Notes under the pieces: model-generated
Seen by the model: the letters and a program-made list of their open reading frames with translations, nothing else
Database searches by the model: none
Told to the model about the DNA's origin: nothing
Program-made: the position numbers and the translations under genes
In this document: piece after piece, positions 1-6,284 of the stretch
Layout of the letters: every line of letters begins with the position of its first letter
Numbering within the stretch: position 1 is the first letter of the stretch
NCBI GenBank assembly: GCA_003554375.1
Contig: PWGF01000331.1
Span: forward strand, 1 to 8,850
From: Spirochaetaceae bacterium
Lineage (GTDB): Bacteria > Spirochaetota > Spirochaetia > DSM-27196 > SKKC01
Length of the DNA: 8,850 bases
Reading direction: 5' to 3'

Positions 1-2
1 CA

Positions 3-2489
3 ACGCGCCTGAAGCGGGTTGGCGCTGCCATCGCCTCCGCGGTAGTCGTCGTCGTAGCCGCCTGGACCGTGCTTTCCCCGCCCGAACGGACGGTCGACCA
101 GTACAAGATGGCCTACCAGGTGCGGCTGCGGGAGGACGCAGGGCAAGCCGACCAGGTTGTCCAGCGCCATGGCCCCCGGGGCTGGATTCAAGCCTACACC
201 TCGCCCACCTTCCACTATACGATGTTCGCGGGGCTCCAAGCGGAAGTGGGACCGCCCGAGCAGGCGGCGATCCTGCTCGATGGCGAGCGTGCCGGCAGCG
301 TTTTTACCATTCCGCCTGAGTCGCCCGGCGACTCTGGCGAGTTCGCCGGGTCCCCGGGTGGCAGCGAACCGGAGGCGCTCAAGGCCGCCGGCCCGGCGCG
401 TGCCGGCCTTGGTATGGCCTCCGGCTCGCCGGCCGGCCGGGCCGGCACACACGAGGCCGGCGCGTTGCCGGCGAACGCCCCCGCTTCAGCGGCCGGCACC
501 CCCGAGGTCGGCGCGTTGACATCCAACGCCCCCGGCAACGCCTCCGATAACGCCCCCGACCACCCCGCCGCCATCATGGACCACACCCCGCAGTCGCTCG
601 TCTACCGCGTGCAGCAGGAAATCCGCGATGAGCCGCGGGTGCTTCTCCTCGGAGAGGCGGGCGGGCCCAACGTCTGGCTGGCACGGCGTTTCGGGGCCGA
701 GGAGATCACCGTCGTCCATAGCAACCCCACGCTCCTCCGAACCGTCCGGGAGGATCTCGCCGGGTACGGTGGCTGGATCATGGACGAAGTGCGGACCGTA
801 GCCGCCGAGCCGCGCCGCTATCTTCAGAAGAGCGCCGCGCGCGGCGAGGAGTACGACATCGTGCATATCGCCGGGGCCGAGGGGATGCCCGCGGGTACTC
901 GGGGACTTGGCGGGCTGCAGGAGGACTTCTTGCTGACCGCCGAAGGATTCGGCGCCGCGCGCGACCTCCTCAGCGAGCGGGGAATGATCGCGATCACGCG
1001 CGGCCTCCAAACCCCCGCCCGTGACAACCTGCGCGTTCTTACCACGGCAGGGGAGATGCTTCGCCGCCGCGGCCAGGCCCCCGCCGACCACGTCGTCATG
1101 GCCCGCAACTACCTCGCCGCCACAACGCTCATCAGCAAGGCGCCGCTTCCCGCCGAGAGCGCCGCGCGGGACCAGGTGCTCGAAGTCGTTCGGGACACCG
1201 CCGAGCCCCTCGTGCTCGACATCGAGTACTACCCCGGCATCGACTCGGCCGGCGTCGAGCAGAAGAACCAGGTTCCCGGCCCCGAAGGAGTGGAGTACTC
1301 GTACTACCACTACGGAGCGCGAAGAATCCTCGAAGGCGATCCGGCCGGCGTCCGGGCGGCCGGGCCCTCCGTTGCCGGCCCCGCCGCGGCCCCGTTACCG
1401 GCGAGGTTACCGGCGCGGTTACCGGCCGACGGCCCCCGGGCTACCGCGCCCGCCGAGGCGCACCCGCCCCGCTCAGCGGCGGGTCTCCCAGCCGCTGCCG
1501 GCCGCCCGGTTACCGGCTCCACCTCACCGGTTCACGAAGCCGACCCGGCCCAATTCATCGACGAGTGGGTCTACGACATCTCCCCCGCAACCGACCAACG
1601 CCCGTACTTCCACGATTTCTTCAGGTGGGCCGGGGTCGAGCGAATCGCCGAAGCTTTCGGCGCCGAGTGGTTCCGCAGGCTCGAGCTCGGCTACGTCGTG
1701 CTCGTGGTGAGCGCCGCCGGCATCCTGCTCCTGGCCGCGCTCCTCCTGCCCGTGCCCACACTCCTCGCCGGTTCGCCCCGCCGCGGTCGCCGCCTGCGGA
1801 CCTTGCTCTACTTCACCGGAACCGGGCTCGGCTTCATCGGACTCGAGATGAACTGGATCGCCCAGTTCACCCGCTACCTCGGCGATCCGCTCTACAGCGC
1901 AGCCGTCGTCCTCACCACCATGCTCGTCGGCGCAGGCATCGGCAGCTTCCTCCAGGAGCGCTTCGGCGGGGAAGGGCAGGAAGGCCGCCCGCCCCGGACT
2001 GCCGGCCCGCCCCAGAATGCCCGCCCGTCCAGCGACGCCCCCGCCGACGCACCCAGCCGCCCACCCCGAAATGCTCGCCCCCACGCGCCGCGCATCACCC
2101 CCGAGCGCAAAGTCCTCGTGGCAGCTCCGGCCCTCGCCGCGCTGATCGTCCTCTACGAGCTCTTCATGCCCGCGCTCTTTGGCGCCCTGGTCGCCTCGCC
2201 CGCCGCCGTGCGATTCGGCGCAGCCGCGCTCCTCGTCCTGCCGGCGGGGGTCCTCCTCGGGGTCTTTTTCCCGGCAGGCCTTGCGATCCTCAACCGGGAA
2301 GCCCCCTCGCACGTGCCGCTCGCCTGGGCCGTCGACGGGTTCGCCTCCGTCGCCGCATCGCCCCTCGCCGTGTTGGTCGCCATGAGCTTCGGCTTCCGCA
2401 CCGTCGCCGCCCTCATGCTCCTCTGCTACGCCCTCGTCGCCGCAACCGCGCTCGTCCCCTCGCGCTCGCGCGAAGCACCCGCCTCGTGA
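3..2489 (+). CDS. Membrane-anchored spermidine-synthase-like protein (5' partial)
   Basis: The frame is open from the window edge, so the true start lies upstream. GTG at 69 is an internal candidate, but the codons before it encode a hydrophobic helix (nt 24-68), which suggests the gene continues leftward. Numbering from that GTG, residues 1-80 resemble the strand-rich N-terminal part of spermidine synthases. Residues 189-360 form a Rossmann-type fold with a glycine-rich loop (LLGEAGG, 193-199). A TDQRPYF motif (508-514), typical of membrane-fused members of this family, precedes about six to seven hydrophobic helices (540-800). The usual acidic residue after the second strand is HSN here (217-219), and the DxxD-like catalytic aspartates are not apparent (YDIVHIAG, 262-269), so classical aminopropyl transfer to putrescine is doubtful. 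Three Ala/Pro/Gly-rich inserts (about 87-170, 422-492, 632-678) interrupt the domains. It converges on cfa. The family call is fairly firm; the reaction is unknown. Confidence 0.8.
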   Translation, partial: TRLKRVGAAIASAVVVVVAAWTVLSPPERTVDQYKMAYQVRLREDAGQADQVVQRHGPRGWIQAYTSPTFHYTMFAGLQAEVGPPEQAAILLDGERAGSVFTIPPESPGDSGEFAGSPGGSEPEALKAAGPARAGLGMASGSPAGRAGTHEAGALPANAPASAAGTPEVGALTSNAPGNASDNAPDHPAAIMDHTPQSLVYRVQQEIRDEPRVLLLGEAGGPNVWLARRFGAEEITVVHSNPTLLRTVREDLAGYGGWIMDEVRTVAAEPRRYLQKSAARGEEYDIVHIAGAEGMPAGTRGLGGLQEDFLLTAEGFGAARDLLSERGMIAITRGLQTPARDNLRVLTTAGEMLRRRGQAPADHVVMARNYLAATTLISKAPLPAESAARDQVLEVVRDTAEPLVLDIEYYPGIDSAGVEQKNQVPGPEGVEYSYYHYGARRILEGDPAGVRAAGPSVAGPAAAPLPARLPARLPADGPRATAPAEAHPPRSAAGLPAAAGRPVTGSTSPVHEADPAQFIDEWVYDISPATDQRPYFHDFFRWAGVERIAEAFGAEWFRRLELGYVVLVVSAAGILLLAALLLPVPTLLAGSPRRGRRLRTLLYFTGTGLGFIGLEMNWIAQFTRYLGDPLYSAAVVLTTMLVGAGIGSFLQERFGGEGQEGRPPRTAGPPQNARPSSDAPADAPSRPPRNARPHAPRITPERKVLVAAPALAALIVLYELFMPALFGALVASPAAVRFGAAALLVLPAGVLLGVFFPAGLAILNREAPSHVPLAWAVDGFASVAASPLAVLVAMSFGFRTVAALMLLCYALVAATALVPSRSREAPAS
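447..548 (+). repeat. 51-nt in-frame tandem duplication
   Basis: Two adjacent 51-nt units (447-497 and 498-548) encode related 17-residue peptides, both of the form E(A/V)GAL-x-x-NAP. The best-conserved DNA core is GAGG(C/T)CGGCGCGTTG. They lie inside the first low-complexity insert of the spermidine-synthase-like gene, just before its nucleotide-binding domain. The unit length is a multiple of three, so the reading frame is kept. Confidence 0.7.
1394..1429 (+). repeat. 12-bp tandem repeat, three copies
   Basis: The core GTTACCGGC starts at 1394, 1406 and 1418, giving three 12-bp units that encode the peptide PLPARLPARLPAD. A fourth copy of the core occurs at 1509. They sit in the second low-complexity insert of the same gene, between the methyltransferase-like and membrane domains. 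This looks like replication slippage or a small repeated element within coding sequence. Confidence 0.8.
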
Positions 2490-2713
2490 CCCTCCCCGCA
2501 CGCCCAGCCCCCATCGATCCTCGACAGCTCCTGACCAGCCGTTTCTCTCAGATTTGGGCGCATCCTGAAGCCCGCGGGCGGCAGGCGGAGGCGAGGCGCC
2601 GCTCGCACGGCCCCTGCGCCGCTGCCTGCGGCACCGCCGCCCTGTCGCCCCACGGCCGGCTCCCAGGCACGTGCCGCCCCCGGCCTTCAGGACCGAGCTC
2701 TCCGGGGCTGTCG

Positions 2714-2731
2714 GTCCGCCTTACGGCGGAC
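2714..2731. other. Perfect 7-bp hairpin
   Basis: GTCCGCC and GGCGGAC flank a TTAC loop. It is the tightest short hairpin in the convergent gap. It could help terminate transcription from either side, but lacks a U-run in both directions. Confidence 0.4.
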
Positions 2732-2774
2732 GCTCGCTCCGGGCCTCCGCCCTCCGCTCGCCCCCTCCGATCTC

Positions 2775-2793
2775 TTGCGCAAAAGCAGCGCAA
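2775..2793. other. 6-bp hairpin TTGCGC/GCGCAA
   Basis: TTGCGC (2775-2780) and GCGCAA (2788-2793) are perfect inverted repeats around a 7-nt loop in the convergent intergenic region. The role is unknown, and a chance match is possible for a 6-bp stem. Confidence 0.3.
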
Positions 2794-2832
2794 ACCGGGC
2801 GCGCGGCGGGACGGAACCCCCGGACGGCCTGA

Positions 2833-2918
2833 CCCCGGGCCAAGCCGCCGGGGCGAGGGAGGTGACGGGGCGGGCGTGAGGGGAGGGCGAGGCCGCGGAG
2901 GTGCGGCTTGGCCCGGGG
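2833..2918. repeat. 16-bp perfect inverted repeat, 54-nt spacer
   Basis: The arms are 2833-2848 and 2903-2918 and pair without mismatch; the left arm reads CCCCGGGCCAAGCCGC. The spacer between them is purine-rich on the + strand. A perfect 16-bp match is longer than expected by chance, even in GC-rich DNA. It could form a stable stem in RNA read from either strand, or be the remnant ends of a small element. No target-site duplication was recognised. Confidence 0.6.
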
Positions 2919-2989
2919 GCACGCCCGGATTCTCTGGAGGAGTCGGCGAAGATGTTGCGGGCAGCGGACACCAATCCGTGCCTCACGGC

Positions 2990-4111
2990 CTAGCGGATCG
3001 AGCGGTAGACGCCGGGGCGGTACTTGGAGAACACAAACTGCCACAGCTGGGTCTTGCGAACCCGGAACGCGGCTGCGGAGGAGAGCAGGAAGTACACCCA
3101 CATGCGGCGGAATCGCTCGTCGTAGGAGGCGGAGAGCTCAGGCCACGCTGCAGTGAAGTTTTGGTGCCACGCGCGGAGGGTGAGCGTGTAGTCGGGGCCA
3201 AAGTTGTGGAGATCCTCCAGCGCAAAGTGGTCGCGAGCGGCCTCGTCGATCTGCGTCAGCGCCGGCAGCTTGGAGTTGGGGAAGATATAGCGGGCGATCC
3301 AGCGATCACGGCTCTTTATGGGAGCGTTACAGCCGATGGTATGCACGAGGGTCAGCCCGTCATCGGCCAGGCGATCGTGTACGGTCTGCATATATACGGG
3401 GTAGTTCTTGTAGCCGACATGCTCGAACATCCCGATGGAGAGAATCCGGTCGAACGTTCCGGTCACGTCGCGGTAGTCGGCCAGCCGGACCTCCACCGGC
3501 AACCCCGCCAGCTCCTCCTGGGCATGCTCGACCTGCTCCTGCGATACCGTCACCCCTAGGCCGGTCACTCCGTAACGCTCGGTTGCATACTTGAGGAAGC
3601 CGCCCCAGCCGCACCCGATATCCAGGACGCGCATGCCTTCGCGAAGCTCCAGCTTCCGGCAGATCAGATCCAGCTTCGCTTCCTGTGCTTCGTCGAGCGT
3701 CCCGGCGTCCGCCCAGTAGCCGCAGGAGTAGATCATGCGCCGGTCGAGCATGCGGCGGTACAGGTCGTTCCCGATATCGTAGTGGTGCTTGCCGATGGTG
3801 TACGCCCGCCGGCGCGCCCCCCGGTTCGGCACGACCTGGCCCAGGTAGAAGCCCGCCAAGCGGAGAACCAGCCGCGGGTCCCGGATGATCCGCCGTTCGG
3901 CGGCCGAGGTGACGAGCATGGCGATAGCGGTCTCCAGGTCATCACAGTCCCACTGGCCGTCCATGTAGCTCTCGCCGAGGCCGAGCGAGCCCTGTTTCAA
4001 CACGCGGTCATACATCTCCCGGTCATGGACCTGGATGTCCCACGGCTGCGTCCCGTTGATCTCGATGCCGGCGTCCGCCGCCAAACCTTTAACGACTTTT
4101 TTCGCACTCAT
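2990..4111 (-). CDS. cfa: Cyclopropane-fatty-acyl-phospholipid synthase
   Basis: The 373-residue product is close to the roughly 380 residues usual for Cfa. The enzyme transfers a methylene group from S-adenosylmethionine to cis double bonds of acyl chains in membrane phospholipids, protecting membranes in stationary phase or acid. Visible marks are the SAM-binding loop VLDIGCGWGG (162-171), the YSCGYW segment (128-133), MFEHVG (228-233), HTIG (257-260) and FGPDYTLTLRAW (304-315). C130, E230, H257 and Y308 correspond by motif to the active-site residues known in E. coli Cfa. The N-terminal 100 residues match the lipid-binding extension of the family. The start is ATG at 4111. The sequence before it (GAAAGA) is only a weak ribosome-binding site. 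The gene looks intact and converges on the spermidine-synthase-like gene. Confidence 0.95.
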   Translation of the reverse strand: MSAKKVVKGLAADAGIEINGTQPWDIQVHDREMYDRVLKQGSLGLGESYMDGQWDCDDLETAIAMLVTSAAERRIIRDPRLVLRLAGFYLGQVVPNRGARRRAYTIGKHHYDIGNDLYRRMLDRRMIYSCGYWADAGTLDEAQEAKLDLICRKLELREGMRVLDIGCGWGGFLKYATERYGVTGLGVTVSQEQVEHAQEELAGLPVEVRLADYRDVTGTFDRILSIGMFEHVGYKNYPVYMQTVHDRLADDGLTLVHTIGCNAPIKSRDRWIARYIFPNSKLPALTQIDEAARDHFALEDLHNFGPDYTLTLRAWHQNFTAAWPELSASYDERFRRMWVYFLLSSAAAFRVRKTQLWQFVFSKYRPGVYRSIR

Positions 4112-4120
4112 ACATCTTTC

Positions 4121-4147
4121 ATACTACACGCCCCGGCGCGCTTTCAA
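4121..4147 (-). promoter_or_regulatory. Candidate cfa promoter
   Basis: On the - strand TTGAAA (4147-4142) and TAGTAT (4126-4121) resemble -35 and -10 boxes, but the 15-nt spacer is shorter than optimal. The -10 box lies only about 10 nt from the cfa ATG, so the leader would be very short or absent. This is a weak call. Confidence 0.25.
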
Positions 4148-4200
4148 ACCGGAACGTGCGCGGAGCTGGTGCAGCTTCCCCACGCCCCCAAGGCGGGCAC

Positions 4201-4223
4201 CGCCGTCGCTGCAAGCGGCGGCG
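4201..4223. terminator. GC-rich hairpin after the SEC-C gene
   Basis: A 9-bp stem (4201-4209 with 4215-4223, one G-T pair) closes a TGCAA loop. It lies about 75 nt past the SEC-C stop codon on the - strand and upstream of cfa. No U-tract follows, so it may act as a weak terminator, as an RNA 3'-end stabiliser, or have no role. Confidence 0.35.
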
Positions 4224-4296
4224 CTCATTCTATGTGACACACAGGCGGCGGCGGGCGGCGGGCGTGACACGCGCTCGGAACTCCTGAGCGATTACG

Positions 4297-5448
4297 TCAC
4301 GCGCCGGCCCGGCCGCAGCAATGCTTGAACTTCCTCCCGCTTCCGCATGGGCAGGGCGCGTTTCTGCCGACCTTCGGCCCCCGGCTTGCCGGGAGCGGGC
4401 GCCCCGGCCCCGGGCCGCCTGGCCCTGCTGCTGCCCCGTATGCCCCGCTCGCGGCGCCTGTCGTGTTGGGTGCGCCGGCACCCTCCGCGCCGGCCGGGCT
4501 CCGGGCGAATCTTCCGGGTCTTTCCTTGCGCCTCCGATAGTTCCGGTATACCTGGCGCAGGATACGGTGACGCTCACTGCAAAGGCGGGCTATTCTCGCC
4601 ATCTCCTCCGCATTCTGGTCCAAGAGGGCGGGAATCGTGTTTCGTGCCTCCGCGCTCGGGGACTCGGTCCAATCCCAGTTTTCTTTGCGGTAATCGTAGG
4701 TAACCGCCCCGATATGGGCCGCAGGCTCGTCCGGCGTTTCCTCGTCCCGATAGAATACGAGGGTAACGTCGCGGCACGTGCAGCTCTGCCGCAGACAGTA
4801 GTGGTCCAGCACCAGATATGTGCCGCTCTCCCCGGAAAGCCGGATGCTGTCGGAAAACGGGAAGACGTCGGAGAACAGGACCTGCTCCGACACCTCTTCG
4901 ATTCTCGGCTCCAGATGGGAGAGATCCGCGCGCACGGAGCCTAGGCTCGAGTGGTTCCGAATCAGCTCCGCCTTCTGCGCGGCAAAGAGTTGCTGGAACT
5001 GATTCCACTGCTCCTCAGAGAGTTCCGCGGCGAAATCGGGCCCGAGCTCTAAGCCCCCCCTCGTTGCGTCCGGCTGGCGTGGGGTCAGTTTTCGCGCACC
5101 AAGGTTCACGAAAAAGCGGTACGGCTCCTCGTTTTTTCCGTTGTTCTCGCTGTCCGCCAGGCCCTCGGTCGCGGGAAGCCCCCCGGTCGTTTGCCCCCCC
5201 TGCCGGAGAACGAAGGCTAGGCTCCCACAGCCGCAGGTCGGATCCTGACAGGCGTTGCGCACGTATCCCGAATACACTTCGCCGGCCCGCTCCCCCTCCT
5301 CCAGATGGAAGACGTACCAGTCCGGATAGAACGCATGGTCGAATGGTTCGACTTTCACAGTGCCCCCCTTGTTCTTGTCCAACCGCGCCTTTTGAGCCGC
5401 CGACCGGCGCGATTCGATGTATTCTGCCGGGATTGCGGCTCCCGTCAA
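4297..5448 (-). CDS. SEC-C motif protein with duplicated CX4CXC motifs
   Basis: Unnamed protein of 383 residues from the TTG at 5448. The C-terminus is a clear SEC-C zinc motif, CPCGSGRKFKHCC, with C366, C368, C377 and C378. This resembles the zinc-binding tail of SecA and is found at the end of many unrelated proteins. The body has two further cysteine clusters of the same pattern, C67-C72-C74 and C218-C223-C225. Each is followed by a hydrophobic strand ending in F, suggesting an internal duplication. A Gly/Ala/Pro linker (about 312-358) joins the body to the SEC-C tail. No signal peptide or membrane helix is seen, so it is probably cytoplasmic. The TTG overlaps the stop of the upstream Uma2 gene (TTGA), suggesting translational coupling. 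GTG at 5358, preceded by AAGGGGGG, is a credible alternative start giving 353 residues. The body's function is unknown; metal or nucleic-acid binding is inference. Confidence 0.8.
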   Translation of the reverse strand: MTGAAIPAEYIESRRSAAQKARLDKNKGGTVKVEPFDHAFYPDWYVFHLEEGERAGEVYSGYVRNACQDPTCGCGSLAFVLRQGGQTTGGLPATEGLADSENNGKNEEPYRFFVNLGARKLTPRQPDATRGGLELGPDFAAELSEEQWNQFQQLFAAQKAELIRNHSSLGSVRADLSHLEPRIEEVSEQVLFSDVFPFSDSIRLSGESGTYLVLDHYCLRQSCTCRDVTLVFYRDEETPDEPAAHIGAVTYDYRKENWDWTESPSAEARNTIPALLDQNAEEMARIARLCSERHRILRQVYRNYRRRKERPGRFARSPAGAEGAGAPNTTGAASGAYGAAAGPGGPGPGRPLPASRGPKVGRNAPCPCGSGRKFKHCCGRAGA

Positions 5449-6074
5449 CTGCGCGGTGAATCCCCTGCCACCTCGCTAATACAGGAGTCGAGCGAGGGGA
5501 GGGCACCGGGATCGAGCCATGAGCGCTTGACGAAAAAGCCGGAGATGACCTGACTCTCGATGCGATCGCCTTCGGCGGCGAACTCGGCAAGAATCCCTTC
5601 GGCGTTGCGCCGATAGAACCGGTGGACGAGTGTCTCCGGATCCAACACCCAATACTCGCGCACGCCGTGCTGCTCGTACTCGGCGAACTTCATTCCCAGG
5701 TCCCGGTAGCCGGTCCGCCGGCTCAAGGCTTCAACGACCAGGTCGGGCGCTCCTTCCACGTAGTGCTCCTGTGCCGGATTGCCGCGGTCGCGATGGTAGA
5801 AAGCAAGGTCGGGGAGGAACACGTTACGCGTGCTCAACCGGACGGCAACGACTTCACGATAGAGCTCCCCGAGCCGGTAGCGATCGATGTAAACGCGCAT
5901 CAGTGCATCGAGGAAGTTCAGAAGCTTCGCATGCCGAAGCGATACCGGTGAATGCATGAATATCTCCCCGTCGATGAGATCGGCGTGCTTGCCGGGCTCG
6001 AGCCACTGAATGAAGTCGGTTGCGGTGAGAAGCTCGTATCCCGTATCTGCGGCCGCTGAGATCTTTGTCGGCAT
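5445..6074 (-). CDS. Uma2 family (DUF820) nuclease-like protein
   Basis: The product has 209 residues, normal for Uma2 proteins, which have a PD-(D/E)xK restriction-endonuclease-type fold and mostly unproven roles. The family pattern is present in order: LIDGEI with E37, LPDLAFYH with D89, APDLVVEALS with D111 and E115, and GMKFAEYEQHGVREYWVLDP with K129. The presumed catalytic acid and lysine residues are therefore retained. ATG at 6074 is chosen because a strong GGAGGT sits 5 nt upstream; an in-frame GTG at 6089 would place that ribosome-binding site inside the gene. The stop overlaps the start of the SEC-C gene. Uma2 genes are often scattered in many copies per genome, so the family alone does not indicate defence. 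No transposase or toxin partner is seen. Confidence 0.88.
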   Translation of the reverse strand: MPTKISAAADTGYELLTATDFIQWLEPGKHADLIDGEIFMHSPVSLRHAKLLNFLDALMRVYIDRYRLGELYREVVAVRLSTRNVFLPDLAFYHRDRGNPAQEHYVEGAPDLVVEALSRRTGYRDLGMKFAEYEQHGVREYWVLDPETLVHRFYRRNAEGILAEFAAEGDRIESQVISGFFVKRSWLDPGALPSLDSCISEVAGDSPRS

Positions 6075-6079
6075 GGCGC

Positions 6080-6085
6080 ACCTCC
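6080..6085 (-). promoter_or_regulatory. Ribosome-binding site of the Uma2 gene
   Basis: GGAGGT on the - strand lies 5 nt before ATG 6074. It is the strongest ribosome-binding site in the window and decides the start in favour of 6074 over GTG 6089. Confidence 0.8.
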
Positions 6086-6088
6086 GCA

Positions 6089-6123
6089 CCGGCCGCCGGC
6101 CCCATAGGGCGTCCGCCGGCCGG
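6089..6123 (-). promoter_or_regulatory. Structured GC-rich leader of the Uma2 mRNA
   Basis: CCGGCCG (6089-6095) pairs with CGGCCGG (6117-6123), with a smaller GCCC/GGGC stem inside (6099-6102 with 6107-6110). If transcription starts near 6128, this fold occupies most of the leader and ends just before the ribosome-binding site, so it could affect translation. No known riboswitch class is recognised. Confidence 0.35.
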
Positions 6124-6134
6124 CGTCTAGTGCG

Positions 6135-6143
6135 ATTATAGCA
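6135..6143 (-). promoter_or_regulatory. Extended -10 promoter of the Uma2/SEC-C pair
   Basis: The - strand reads TGCTATAAT, a perfect -10 hexamer with the TGn extension. At the usual distance upstream the best hexamer is TCCCAC, a poor -35. Predicted transcription start is near 6128, giving a leader of about 54 nt before ATG 6074. Extended -10 promoters can work without a good -35 or need an activator. Confidence 0.6.
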
Positions 6144-6175
6144 CGCTATGAGGGATGGTGGGATAGGACGCGCTG

Positions 6176-6266
6176 GAGACTTGTTTAACGGTCACGTGGC
6201 GGGCCGCGCCGGCGGACGCGATCGAGACTTGTCCAACGGTCACAGGAGCTCCGCGCCGGGGGACGC
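6176..6266. repeat. 48-bp imperfect tandem repeat upstream of Uma2
   Basis: Copy 1 is 6176-6219 and copy 2 is 6224-6266. Both contain GAGACTTGT-NN-AACGGTCAC, then a divergent 7-8 nt, then CCGCGCCGG and GGACGC. The start-to-start distance is 48 bp. The copies lie between the permease stop and the -10 box of the Uma2 gene, about 50-70 and 95-115 bp upstream of its predicted start. Outer GAGAC and GTCAC are near-inverted, as in an imperfect operator. The region has no accepted gene. Confidence 0.6.
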
Positions 6267-6284
6267 ACGGTGGCAACGCGTCTT

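Larger units (their letters stand above)
2490..2989. other. 500-bp GC-rich gap between convergent genes
   Basis: The stretch separates the stop codons of the spermidine-synthase-like gene and cfa. Open frames in it encode only Arg/Pro/Gly/Ala-rich low-complexity peptides and none has a recognisable domain, so I see no gene. It contains several inverted repeats, listed separately. No T-tract follows any of the hairpins, so no classical intrinsic terminator is visible, although both genes need to end transcription here. Confidence 0.6.

Noticed and set aside
1524..2501. 325-codon open frame on the - strand
   Set aside because: It is antisense to the membrane domain of the first gene, whose hydrophobic pattern and motifs are real. 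The antisense product is Gly/Glu-rich and shows no family features.
2548..2922. 124-codon - strand frame in the convergent gap
   Set aside because: The product is Pro/Arg/Gly/Ala low complexity, with no domain and no convincing start signal.
1565..3559. 664-codon open frame on the + strand
   Set aside because: It overlaps the spermidine-synthase-like gene in another frame and runs antisense into cfa. The product is Arg/Pro-rich without domains, a typical artefact of high GC.
4234..4270. GTGACAC direct repeats at 4234-4240 and 4264-4270
   Set aside because: Seven-base repeats 30 bp apart around a GGC-rich run are too short to call an operator or attachment site.
5445..6074. Uma2 gene as part of a mobile element or defence island
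   Set aside because: No transposase, integrase, inverted ends or defence genes are visible nearby. Uma2 genes are common as isolated copies.
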